Source: DATFUL01 sp041499035
GTDB taxonomy: Bacteria; Patescibacteriota; Microgenomatia; UBA8517
DNA length: 21,437 nucleotides
Reading direction: 5' to 3'
NCBI GenBank assembly: GCA_041499035.1
Contig: JBGQJK010000016.1
Location: 1 to 21,437, forward strand
Shown: positions 12,016-18,987 of the stretch, in pieces
Position numbering within the stretch: position 1 is the stretch's first letter
Layout of the letters: every line of letters starts with the position of its first letter
Made by a program: the position numbers and the translations under genes
The notes under the pieces: generated by a model
The model's database searches: none
What the model was told of the DNA's origin: nothing
Seen by the model: the letters and a program-made list of their open reading frames with translations, nothing else

Positions 12016-13080
12016 CTATTTATTTGCTACCACATACTTACTGGCCTTAGTTGTCCCCGTCTTTTTAAGTATACCTTTAGTTAGCAAATCCCGGAGTTCC
12101 CGAAGAATTGTATCCTCGGAAACCATGGGCAAAACCTTTTTAAGTTCGCTCATCCCTCCGCTTCCTTGATCGGAAATGAACTCGATGAGTCTCATTTGCC
12201 GCTCGCTTAAGGATATCTGCTCCCCAAATTTTACCTTAAGGCGGGTATCTACCGAAAGCTTCCTGACTTTATCTTTAACCTTTTCCAGCTCAACTGCAAC
12301 TACATATGTAAAATATTCGAGCCACGGGGTAAGATCTCGCGAACCGATATTTGGAGATTGCCTGTCAACTTGTGCAATTGCTTCGTAATAATCTGCGGGA
12401 TCGGTGTCAAAATGTTCTTCCAGCGAGAAAAACTTTTTAACGTTGTAGCCCTCCCTCATCAGAATTAGCGTCGAAAACGCCCGGACAGTGCGGCCGTTAC
12501 CCTCAACAAAAGGGTGGATTGAAACAAGAATGTAATGCGCAATTCCGGCCCTAATAATTGGGTGGATTTCGCTGGCCACAGAGTCATTTAGCCAGACAAA
12601 AAAATCCTCCAGAAGGTATGGAACTTCAACATGCGGCGGAGGGGAAAAAATAACTTTGCCGGTTCCCTCTTCTTTTATAACAACTTCCGTGGTTCTAAAA
12701 ACCCCGACCTTGTCGGGTTGCACTACCCGATCGACCGTAGCCCTATGAATATCTTTAAGCATATCGGGCTCATAGTCCCCCCGCTTAACCGCAAGCTCAT
12801 CGAGTAGCTCCGTAACGTTCCTGTAATTAATTACTTCCTGGATATCTCGGGCTCTGGCATAAACTTCCTGGCCTTCAAGAATCTTTTTGGTTTGATAAAG
12901 CGTGAGATCGTTGCCTTCAATATGTGTGCCGTGATGAATCGTACGGATCATGGCGTCGCTCTGAAATTGCTTTTCGAAAGAAGGAACCAACGGAGCATTT
13001 TCGATTACTTCGCGGCTGGCCTCAATAGAACCGATATTCTTAAGAACCTTATTGGAAATGAGATATTTCGGAGCGTACAT
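12016..13080 (-). CDS. fic: Fic/DOC-family protein (probable AMPylase) with C-terminal winged helix
   Basis: 354 residues from ATG 13080; a TTG at 13116 is rejected because it would translate the operator and promoter. The N-terminal Fic_N-like part contains THIEGN (52-57), the usual place of the auto-inhibitory S/TxxxEG/N helix. Its Glu55 is present, but the residue four before it is Gly51, with Thr at 52. The Fic core has HPFVEGNGR (189-197), complete for catalysis of AMP or other NMP transfer from NTP. The tail (about 288-350) reads as a winged helix-turn-helix, common in this subgroup. Stand-alone Fic proteins with an HTH may regulate their own gene. The target protein is unknown. It is divergent from the DUF5654-like gene and followed by a small membrane gene. 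Confidence 0.93.
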   Translation of the reverse strand: MYAPKYLISNKVLKNIGSIEASREVIENAPLVPSFEKQFQSDAMIRTIHHGTHIEGNDLTLYQTKKILEGQEVYARARDIQEVINYRNVTELLDELAVKRGDYEPDMLKDIHRATVDRVVQPDKVGVFRTTEVVIKEEGTGKVIFSPPPHVEVPYLLEDFFVWLNDSVASEIHPIIRAGIAHYILVSIHPFVEGNGRTVRAFSTLILMREGYNVKKFFSLEEHFDTDPADYYEAIAQVDRQSPNIGSRDLTPWLEYFTYVVAVELEKVKDKVRKLSVDTRLKVKFGEQISLSERQMRLIEFISDQGSGGMSELKKVLPMVSEDTILRELRDLLTKGILKKTGTTKASKYVVANK

Positions 13081-13086
13081 ACCTCT

Positions 13087-13116
13087 AATATACCGCAAAA
13101 CCTGCGGTAAATACAA
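13087..13116 (-). promoter_or_regulatory. fic promoter (TTGTAT - 18 bp - TATATT), leaderless geometry
   Basis: Minus-strand TTGTAT at 13116-13111 and TATATT at 13092-13087 with an 18-bp spacer; the -10 ends 6 bases before ATG 13080. The palindrome at 13091-13109 fills the spacer. Confidence 0.55.
13091..13109. promoter_or_regulatory. Perfect palindrome TACCGCA-N5-TGCGGTA, putative operator
   Basis: Two 7-bp arms (13091-13097 and 13103-13109) are exact inverted repeats with a 5-base spacer. It lies between the fic -35 and -10 and upstream of the divergent DUF5654-like promoter. A dimeric winged-helix protein is a fitting binder, and Fic itself carries such a domain. Confidence 0.6.
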
Positions 13117-13125
13117 TGATATAAT
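13117..13125 (+). promoter_or_regulatory. Extended -10 (TGA TATAAT) 5 bases before the DUF5654-like gene
   Basis: TGA at 13117-13119 followed by TATAAT at 13120-13125, then GAGTC and ATG 13131. There is no room for a ribosome-binding site on the transcript. Confidence 0.6.
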
Positions 13126-13130
13126 GAGTC

Positions 13131-13400
13131 ATGTGGAAGCTATTATTTGGGGCAAAGAAACACGCAACCGAACTTCAAAAGGACCTGTTAAAACAGATGT
13201 TAACACTGGCTACGGGTGGGCTCGGGCTGGTGGCTGCTTTAGCTTGGAATGAGTTAATTAAGGAAGTTGTTGCCGACTATATAAAACCGCTTGTCGGAGG
13301 AAATTCCGGAGTAATTTCGCTTTTTATTTACGCTATCCTTGTAACACTTCTGGCAGTCTTTGTTACCTACAGCCTGACAAAATTAGTGAAGAAGAACTAA
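13131..13400 (+). CDS. DUF5654-like small membrane protein
   Basis: 89 residues. A charged N-terminal helix (about 1-22, KKHATELQKDLLKQM) leads to two hydrophobic segments (about 23-42 with LGLVAALAWNELI, and 61-81), and the protein ends in Lys/Asn. The LATGGLGLVAALAWNELIK segment matches DUF5654 proteins, small membrane proteins of unknown function found in archaea and candidate-phyla bacteria. It has a strong extended -10 right against the ATG. The 3' end overlaps the convergent 98-residue gene by 4 bases. Confidence 0.75.
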   Translation: MWKLLFGAKKHATELQKDLLKQMLTLATGGLGLVAALAWNELIKEVVADYIKPLVGGNSGVISLFIYAILVTLLAVFVTYSLTKLVKKN

Positions 13401-13693
13401 GTACCTCCCTGGCGGCTTTGCTGATTTTTCTTATTTTTGGCTTCCGCCTCGGCTTTCTGTTGCGCCTCTTGCAAATCATCAACGGGTAGTGGTTTTAATG
13501 TCAGAAAGTTTGTTGTTGACTCAAACATATTAACTTCACCTGCAGGCGCCTTCCGTTGAACTGGCTTCCGATGTCTTCTCGTCTTCTTGTCGGTTTCCAA
13601 GAGAGGTGGGCTATCACCTGTTAACCAGGAGGCTCTACCTCCAGATTTTATCCTTTCAAGGTCTGTTATCAATTTTTGACGTTCGTCTGACAT
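13397..13693 (-). CDS. Small polar, probably disordered protein downstream of recF
   Basis: 98 residues, highly charged, Pro-rich in the middle (KPVQRKAPAGEV), with a low-complexity Gln/Ala/Lys/Glu tail (about 75-98). No membrane segment, motif or recognised family. It starts 20 bases after recF ends, on the same strand. Many bacteria carry a small DUF721-type gene after recF, but this sequence does not resemble one. Much of it is predicted to be unstructured, so it could be a chance frame, but it fills the gap neatly and ends just past the convergent stop. Confidence 0.5.
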   Translation of the reverse strand: MSDERQKLITDLERIKSGGRASWLTGDSPPLLETDKKTRRHRKPVQRKAPAGEVNMFESTTNFLTLKPLPVDDLQEAQQKAEAEAKNKKNQQSRQGGT

Positions 13694-13713
13694 GTTTCTA
13701 GGATATTTTATAA

Positions 13714-14760
13714 CTAAATTTCAATCTTTTCCACCCTCCCAAATCCTTTCAAAAAGTGCTCATCGGCTGTTGTAATAATAGTTTGTTGTTTTTTGGCAAT
13801 CTCCATGACTATATCCCTATGCTCGTGGTCGAGTTCGGAGAAAATATCGTCAAGAAGGAGTGTGGGCCGCTCACTAGTTTTTTCCTCAATGAAGTTAAGC
13901 TCCGCCATTTTAATCCAGAGAACCCCCATACGTTGTTCCCCACGGCTTCCATAACTGCTTAAGTTCCTTTTTCCCTCAAAGAAAATGAAATCGTCGCGGT
14001 GCGGCCCGACTAATGTTGTTGCTGCAGAAACTTCCTCCTCTTTATATTGTTCCAGTCTCCCCTCGCTTATTACTGACTTATCGTACTCCAAATGAAAATT
14101 GGAAAATGGTAATTGGAAATTACCAGTGTTTACAAATTCTATAAAATCATTTCTACACTGGCTTATATAGTCTCCGTTTTTGATCAAGAGTTGGTTCCAA
14201 AAGACAAGTTGAGACCTCGGGATCCCTTCTTCGCGGATCCGGAAAAGAAGTTTATTGCGTTGCCTGAGGCCTTTTTCGTAGGAAAGCGTGGACCGCCTAT
14301 ATTCCCTGTCGACTTGAGAGATAACATTGTCAAGAAATTTACGCCGTATTGATGGACTTTCGGTTACGAGCTCCATATCCCACGGGCCAAAAAGAACCGT
14401 TTTAAAGTTTCCGGCAAAGTCCACCATACGTTTGGGCACTCCATTAACCAGTAATTTTTTCCTGGCAACCTTTTCGGGCCTGGTGGCTCCTATATCAATA
14501 AGCCCTCTGGTGACTACCGACTCCAGAATCATTCCCGACAAGAGTTTTCCCTTAACTCTCCCCAAATCTTTTGTATAATTAATCATTTCCTCTTCAATTT
14601 TGGCTTTGAAGCTCTTGCCGGTTGAAAGCAAAAAAAGAGATTCCAGAATATTGGTTTTACCGGAAGCGTTGGGCCCAACTATAGTTGTAATTTTGTCCGA
14701 AAATTCCAGAGTCTTAGATTTGAAATTCCTGAACTCTGTTAGTCTAAGTAGTTTGATCAT
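13714..14760 (-). CDS. recF: DNA replication and repair protein RecF
   Basis: 348 residues, the usual RecF length. SMC-like ATPase that helps load RecA at single-strand gaps. Walker A is GPNASGKTN (29-37). Later come LVGPHRDDF, the ABC signature region SYGSRGEQR, and Walker B LLLDDIFSELD. The start is ATG 14760, 17 bases after the upstream membrane gene, so it belongs to the leftward GH36-membrane-recF run rather than to a dnaA-dnaN operon. The region encoding NTGNFQLPFSNFHLEYD (near 14091-14125) is built from the 7-bp repeat, a repeat-derived insertion tolerated between the Walker motifs. Confidence 0.95.
   Translation of the reverse strand: MIKLLRLTEFRNFKSKTLEFSDKITTIVGPNASGKTNILESLFLLSTGKSFKAKIEEEMINYTKDLGRVKGKLLSGMILESVVTRGLIDIGATRPEKVARKKLLVNGVPKRMVDFAGNFKTVLFGPWDMELVTESPSIRRKFLDNVISQVDREYRRSTLSYEKGLRQRNKLLFRIREEGIPRSQLVFWNQLLIKNGDYISQCRNDFIEFVNTGNFQLPFSNFHLEYDKSVISEGRLEQYKEEEVSAATTLVGPHRDDFIFFEGKRNLSSYGSRGEQRMGVLWIKMAELNFIEEKTSERPTLLLDDIFSELDHEHRDIVMEIAKKQQTIITTADEHFLKGFGRVEKIEI
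14091..14125. repeat. 7-bp tandem repeat, unit ATTGGNA (copy 2, inside recF)
   Basis: Heptamers read AATGAAA, ATTGGAA, AATGGTA, ATTGGAA, ATTACCA. It is the same unit, strand sense and resulting NFQLP peptide as at 8782-8816, despite lying in an unrelated gene. Units one and five are degenerate. Confidence 0.7.
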
Positions 14761-14777
14761 CAGATGTAAACACTCAT

Positions 14778-15221
14778 CTAAAACGGCAGACGCAATATAA
14801 TAGCTCCTTTGGCAACACCAAGCCAGAGGGCAGCGCCAACAGCTGAAGAAAGGATAATTATTAGATATTTATGTTTGTAATTGTGCAGCAAAAACCTTAT
14901 GGCTAAAGCTCCTATGAGCGGCCCCCCGAGAACAGTAATTAAAATTGCCGACAGTAACTTGCCGAAATGTAAAAAAAAGTGCTCCCACCGCTTTTCTTTC
15001 TTAACATTCTTACGTTCGATTTCACGGGCGAACTTAAAAAAGTCCTCGTGGCTAAAAAAATATAGAAACAACGATCCAAACAAAAGGCCTAAAAAAACAT
15101 TAAGAAGATACGCATTTACTCCTGTTATTGTTTTTGTAAGTCCGGCCAAAAATGATCCTTTAGTAACTATCGTGTAGATAGTCCAAACCGCTAAAGCTTT
15201 GTAGTGTACCGATTTAAGCAT
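14778..15221 (-). CDS. Integral membrane protein, function unknown
   Basis: 147 residues with about four hydrophobic segments (roughly 22-36, 38-54, 88-110 and 119-140) and a strongly basic cytoplasmic-type loop between them (REIERKNVKKEKRWE, about 66-80). No motif recognised. The start overlaps the stop of the alpha-galactosidase gene by 8 bases and it is followed by recF 17 bases on, so it is cotranscribed with both. Role not assigned. Confidence 0.7.
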   Translation of the reverse strand: MLKSVHYKALAVWTIYTIVTKGSFLAGLTKTITGVNAYLLNVFLGLLFGSLFLYFFSHEDFFKFAREIERKNVKKEKRWEHFFLHFGKLLSAILITVLGGPLIGALAIRFLLHNYKHKYLIIILSSAVGAALWLGVAKGAIILRLPF

Positions 15222-16773
15222 TATTGAAAAAATTTACCACCTTTACGAGAGCTTCTTTATCCATTCCGGCAATATTGTCCCCAATCCAGAGGGACATATT
15301 GTTTTCTTTTGCGAATCTTTTATGCTCCTCTATCGTTTCCTCCCGAATTCCGGTCCCTTTTCTGAAAATAAGCATGTCTGGGTCTGCCCTCCAGACCTTA
15401 CCGTTCAGGAAAAGTCTTTCTTCGCTTTCTTTTATATTTTTCTCAAGCATAAACTCGTTTACCATTTTATTTAGTTCCGGAATTCCACAAACAAACGGGT
15501 TTAAGCTGTCTATTCCGGTTCTAACATAATCCGCAATCCCAACTATGGGAGAAAGCTGCGTAATACAGGTTAATATTAAAGATTCATCTCCAAGAATTTT
15601 TCTCATAAATTCAAAGCCGCGCCTGAGGGCCTGAGCTCTTGTAACCGGTTTTGAATAGTTGTTGGAAAGACAAACAGGATAAGTAAAGTCAATTTTAAAA
15701 AGTTCAAAGCCCAAACCCTTAAAATGTAATAAAACTTTTTTTAGATATTCCAAAACTTCTTCGTTTGTCGGGTCGAGTACCTCTAAGTCAACTGAATCTA
15801 AAACCGTATCAACTGGGCTACTTAGCCGCCCGTCAAAGTGTCCATGGTCCGTGCCCTTTAGGAACCAGCCGGGGTGATAATCGTGGAGTTTGGTTCCCGG
15901 ATTTATTGCAAATGGCGAAAACCAAATACCCGGTTTATATCCTAGAGACTTAATTCTTTTGATAATCGGCTCAAAGCCGTCCGGAAATCGCTCTCGATAA
16001 TCCAGCCAGTCGCCAAAATACTTAGTGTACCCCGCATCAATCTGAAAATAATCAAGTTTTAACTTCTCGGGGAGAGATTCCAAAACATCGAGTTCATTGT
16101 TAATTAAGTCTTCATCAATTTTATTGCCGTTCCAATAATACGAATTGCACATCGCCTTGATGGATGGAGCAACTTTCTTAACGTTCATGTGTTTTGCCAA
16201 ACTTTCCGCGAAATCTTTTTTAACCTTTTCTTCTTCTCCAAGCCCAAAGAATATTTTCTCACTATAAACTACTCGTCCCGGATCTATAGTCAGTCCGTCG
16301 TATTGACATGTAACACGGACTCTTGTTCCCCCATCTTCTTTCTTCATGAAGATTTGAGCAAATTGATCCCCGGTTGTTACAGCGCCAATAAACAAATCCT
16401 TGCCGTACATTTTTATTAGAGTAAACCACTCACTGATAATCGAGTCCTCTATATACCCGTATTCTTTTTTGAAAGAAAAATGGTTCTGATCGCGTTGAAG
16501 AAAAACTCTGCTCTCCCTGGTCGGATCATTAGGTTTCTTGAAGGAAACCTCACTGCACTGAAGCCAGCCATGTTCCAAAACTTCCTTTACTTTTTCCATG
16601 ATCACAAATTCCGCTACAACAAAAGAAAAAGTCTTAACAGGAACTCTCGAAGAGTTTCTTACTCTTAGTTGTAAAATCAGATTTTCTTTCTCCTTCGAAA
16701 TTACCCGGTCTGTTTCTACATTTCCGTTATCTGATAAAAGCGTATACGAAGAATTTTCAATGGTTACAAGCAT
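15214..16773 (-). CDS. Alpha-galactosidase-like glycoside hydrolase (GH36/clan GH-D)
   Basis: 519 residues, shorter than full GH36 enzymes (about 700). An N-terminal beta-rich part (1-190) is followed by a TIM barrel. Barrel landmarks: NSYYWNG (210-216), DYFQIDAGY (241-249), GDWLDYRERFPDG, PGIWFSPF, then the nucleophile Asp362 in FKIDFTY and the probable acid/base Asp422 in VRTGIDS. These fit retaining alpha-galactosidases. No signal peptide is seen, so it is probably cytoplasmic and acts on imported or internal galactosides. The C-terminal beta-sandwich usual after the barrel is mostly absent. It heads a leftward operon with a membrane protein and recF, from a -10 against its ATG. Another alpha-glycoside specificity within the clan is possible. 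Confidence 0.85.
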   Translation of the reverse strand: MLVTIENSSYTLLSDNGNVETDRVISKEKENLILQLRVRNSSRVPVKTFSFVVAEFVIMEKVKEVLEHGWLQCSEVSFKKPNDPTRESRVFLQRDQNHFSFKKEYGYIEDSIISEWFTLIKMYGKDLFIGAVTTGDQFAQIFMKKEDGGTRVRVTCQYDGLTIDPGRVVYSEKIFFGLGEEEKVKKDFAESLAKHMNVKKVAPSIKAMCNSYYWNGNKIDEDLINNELDVLESLPEKLKLDYFQIDAGYTKYFGDWLDYRERFPDGFEPIIKRIKSLGYKPGIWFSPFAINPGTKLHDYHPGWFLKGTDHGHFDGRLSSPVDTVLDSVDLEVLDPTNEEVLEYLKKVLLHFKGLGFELFKIDFTYPVCLSNNYSKPVTRAQALRRGFEFMRKILGDESLILTCITQLSPIVGIADYVRTGIDSLNPFVCGIPELNKMVNEFMLEKNIKESEERLFLNGKVWRADPDMLIFRKGTGIREETIEEHKRFAKENNMSLWIGDNIAGMDKEALVKVVNFFNNA

Positions 16774-16778
16774 AAACT

Positions 16779-16784
16779 ATATTA
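16779..16784 (-). promoter_or_regulatory. -10 box (TAATAT) 5 bases before the GH36 gene
   Basis: Minus-strand TAATAT (16784-16779), then 5 bases to ATG 16773. It shares the 38-bp intergenic space with the divergent FkbM promoter. Confidence 0.4.
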
Positions 16785-16800
16785 ACACTATGAGGGAGTC

Positions 16801-16806
16801 TATAAT
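16801..16806 (+). promoter_or_regulatory. -10 box (TATAAT) 5 bases before the FkbM gene
   Basis: Perfect TATAAT followed by TGCAT and ATG 16812. This favours ATG 16812 over the in-frame TTG at 16806, which lies within the -10. No convincing -35. Confidence 0.55.
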
Positions 16807-16811
16807 TGCAT

Positions 16812-17573
16812 ATGCTTTGGAGTTATAAAATCCTAAATAAGACGGTTGATTTGGGAATAAGATGGCGCTCCACTCTTCAAAGGAAGAAGAGCGTCTATCT
16901 CTATAAAGTTAATAAAGAAACCAGGTTTTTTGTCAGAAAAGGTACTTTGGATAGTTACATTATTTTTGAAAACTGGCGGCTGAGAGTTTATACCAAGGGG
17001 CCCATTTCCATAAGACCAAAGGATACCGTTGTTGATATTGGCGCCCAAATCGGCTGTTTTTCGATTTACGCGGCACAGCTGGCAAAAGACGGAACGGTTT
17101 ATGCTTATGAACCGCACCCGGGAAATTTTGAGCTTCTCAAAAAGAACAAAAAATTAAACAAAATCAAAAATTTGCGGATATTCAATACTGGTGTTTCAAA
17201 CAAAAAGGGTTTTAGCAAACTTTTTTTGTCTGAGGATAATTCGGGTGCTCATTCCATATTTGAAGCTGACACAAAAAAATTTTTAGCCTTCAAAACCACA
17301 ACATTGGCGGAAATAGTAAAAAAGATAGGGAAAATCAATTTTCTGAAAATTGATGCCGAGGGTGCAGAGTATCCGATCCTTCTGAGTTCCGGGGAGGAGA
17401 CTTTTAATCTGATAGACAAGATTGTTCTTGAATATCACGACTGCTTAGACCATGGCCATAATTACTTAGAGCTGGTAAAGCTTTTAGAAAAAATGGGTTA
17501 CAAGGTAAGTTTAGAGGGTGACTTTTTTACAAGAAAAGTTTTTGGCTTGGGAATTATAAAAGCCATAAAATAG
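16812..17573 (+). CDS. FkbM-family SAM-dependent methyltransferase
   Basis: 253 residues. SAM-binding motif I is TVVDIGAQIGCFSIYAA (72-88), with YEPHPGNFELLKKN as the motif II region and FLKIDAEGAEYPIL as the late FkbM signature (KIDxEGxE). The family O-methylates sugars, polyketides and similar acceptors; the acceptor here is unknown. The N-terminal 40 residues are basic, with no clear membrane segment. It is divergent from the GH36 gene and convergent with fpg (2-base gap), so it appears monocistronic. Surrounding sugar and lipid genes suggest methylation of a surface glycan. Confidence 0.88.
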   Translation: MLWSYKILNKTVDLGIRWRSTLQRKKSVYLYKVNKETRFFVRKGTLDSYIIFENWRLRVYTKGPISIRPKDTVVDIGAQIGCFSIYAAQLAKDGTVYAYEPHPGNFELLKKNKKLNKIKNLRIFNTGVSNKKGFSKLFLSEDNSGAHSIFEADTKKFLAFKTTTLAEIVKKIGKINFLKIDAEGAEYPILLSSGEETFNLIDKIVLEYHDCLDHGHNYLELVKLLEKMGYKVSLEGDFFTRKVFGLGIIKAIK

Positions 17574-17575
17574 GT

Positions 17576-18424
17576 CTATTTTTGGCAAACAGGGCAAACA
17601 TAAGTTCCCCGTCCACCGAGGAAATATTTTTGGAATGTGGCTTTATGGCAGCGTTCGCAGGGTTCACCGTCGTGACCATAAGCTAAAGTATGGTTTTGAT
17701 ATTCCCCTTCTGCGCCGTCAGGTGTAACAAAGGCTAGTTCCGATGCTCCGCCATACTTCATTCCGGCTTTAAGAACGGTAAGCACTGCTTCATAAAGAGT
17801 TTTAACTGGCTTCTCATCCAAAGTTTTTGCGGGTGTTTTTGGATTAACTTTAGCAAGCCATAAAGCATCTGTTGCATAAATATTCCCTACTCCCCCCATC
17901 TTTTCCTGATCCATTAGAATAATTTTTATTGGCCTGCCGGATTTAGAAAGGACTGTTTTGAAAACATCAAAGGTTAGGTCTTTGAAGGGTTCCGGGCCAA
18001 GTTTTTTGATAAATTTCTCGTTCTCGACGTCTTCAGTTTTTTCGATGCGGATCCAGCCAAAACGGCGGACGTCGTTGTAATAAAGTTTCCCGCCATGATC
18101 GAGATTGAAGATGACTAAAGTGTGCGGCCCCGGAACACCGCCGGTAACTTTTGCTGAAAGTTTGCCCGGATTTTTCAAATTCGGTCCCCTGTAAATATAT
18201 TGTCCGGTAAGTTTTACGTGTGTAAGAATTGAATAGCCGTTGGTTAGATCAATTACAGATACCTTGCCGAAACGCCTTGTTGCCTCAACTTTTCCTCCAA
18301 TAACCTTTTTTTCATCGCCCTGAAAAGTTTTACGGTTTTTGACCTCGACCGACACAATTTTGTGCCCCGTAAGGAACTTCCCTAATTGGATTCTCATTGT
18401 TTCTACTTCCGGAAGCTCTGGCAT
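17576..18424 (-). CDS. fpg: Formamidopyrimidine-DNA glycosylase (Fpg/MutM)
   Basis: 282 residues, the usual length. Bifunctional glycosylase/AP lyase for oxidised purines. The catalytic Pro2 and Glu3 are in MPELPEVE, the conserved Lys is Lys71 in HVKLTGQ, GVGNIYA is intact, and the C-terminal zinc finger has Cys256, Cys259, Cys277 and Cys280 with Arg272 in GGRGTY. The start is fixed by Pro2, which must follow the initiator Met. AAGGAG lies 12 bases upstream, a poor spacing. Upstream on the same strand is a 36-codon frame that also begins MPELP, and then CarS. It is convergent with the FkbM gene. Confidence 0.96.
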   Translation of the reverse strand: MPELPEVETMRIQLGKFLTGHKIVSVEVKNRKTFQGDEKKVIGGKVEATRRFGKVSVIDLTNGYSILTHVKLTGQYIYRGPNLKNPGKLSAKVTGGVPGPHTLVIFNLDHGGKLYYNDVRRFGWIRIEKTEDVENEKFIKKLGPEPFKDLTFDVFKTVLSKSGRPIKIILMDQEKMGGVGNIYATDALWLAKVNPKTPAKTLDEKPVKTLYEAVLTVLKAGMKYGGASELAFVTPDGAEGEYQNHTLAYGHDGEPCERCHKATFQKYFLGGRGTYVCPVCQK

Positions 18425-18426
18425 GA

Positions 18427-18537
18427 TTAGATAAAACTCCTTTCAACTCTTGCCCCGTATTCACACCCCTCGCGAGCGCGAGCACGAAGTACTCCGGCGT
18501 GAGGTAAGTGTAGTATGGGGTCAGGTAATTCCGGCAT
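18427..18537 (-). other. 36-codon frame starting MPELPD between CarS-like gene and fpg
   Basis: The frame starts 2 bases after the CarS stop and ends 2 bases before the fpg ATG. Its first codons spell MPELPD, as Fpg begins (MPELPE), but with different synonymous codons (12 of 18 bases match). The rest is Arg/Ala/Glu-rich and unlike Fpg; it is encoded by the GC-rich fold at 18453-18520. It may be a remnant fpg start left by gene replacement, an inserted repeat, or chance. I do not claim a product. Confidence 0.35.
18453..18520. repeat. GC-rich nested inverted repeat / structured element upstream of fpg
   Basis: The outer stem pairs CCCCGTATT and ACAC (from 18453) with GTGT and AGTATGGGG (to 18520), including wobble pairs and one bulge. 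The inner stem pairs CCTCGCG (18468-18474) with CGTGAGG (18498-18504). Within it is a short perfect palindrome CTCGCG-AG-CGCGAG (18469-18482). It is much GC-richer than its surroundings. No T-run follows on either strand. It could be a dispersed palindromic repeat, an RNA structure in the operon leader of fpg, or a degraded mobile element. Confidence 0.5.
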
Positions 18538-18539
18538 AT

Positions 18540-18986
18540 TTAAATTATATCTTTATTAATCTTTACAAAAAACCCTATTGCCCTAACCAATAAATGCAGC
18601 CCTAAACCCACAACCAACAACACACCTGCTTGCCAGGTAGACCACTTCACTATCGGCCAACTAAAAATCAACATCCCGATTATCCAGTCTGTTTGGTCCC
18701 AAGGGAACCATGATTTTCCGGGAGGTATACCCACCCGCCGTTTTAAAAAACTTTTCATCAGATCCCCCATTAACGCTCCTGCCCCGGCCACCATTCCCAT
18801 CACACCCCCCACAAGTGTCGCCACTCCGACCCCACAAATCAATCCCCTCCAAGTCTTATGACTCCCAAACGTTTTTTCACTTATCGGCTTACTCCAATTC
18901 GGCCAAAATTTCGCCGCAAACACCGGCGCCATGTTGGCCACTCCAGCCATCACTAAAAACCAAATAATCTTATCTATTCCTTCCAT
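18540..18986 (-). CDS. CarS-like CDP-lipid synthase (DUF46, CDP-archaeol synthase family)
   Basis: 148 residues with several membrane helices. Signature residues of PF01864: NMAP (18-21), FGSHKTWRGL (40-49), GALMGDLMKSFLKRR (70-84) and DQTDWIIG (97-104). Archaeal CarS transfers CMP from CTP to unsaturated archaetidic acid; homologues in bacteria presumably make a CDP-activated lipid, functionally like CdsA. It is shorter than archaeal proteins (about 165-180), mainly at the start. It begins 1 base after the CDP-alcohol phosphatidyltransferase stop, giving an enzyme that makes CDP-lipid next to one that uses it. The lipid substrate (diacyl or isoprenoid) cannot be told from sequence. Confidence 0.85.
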   Translation of the reverse strand: MEGIDKIIWFLVMAGVANMAPVFAAKFWPNWSKPISEKTFGSHKTWRGLICGVGVATLVGGVMGMVAGAGALMGDLMKSFLKRRVGIPPGKSWFPWDQTDWIIGMLIFSWPIVKWSTWQAGVLLVVGLGLHLLVRAIGFFVKINKDII

Positions 18987-18987
18987 A

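Noticed and set aside
13081..13116. TTG 13116 as start of fic
   Set aside because: It would translate the promoter palindrome; ATG 13080 matches the usual Fic_N start.
18449..18523. tRNA or small structured RNA gene upstream of fpg
   Set aside because: The fold is a nested hairpin without a cloverleaf, T-loop or CCA end; kept only as an inverted repeat.
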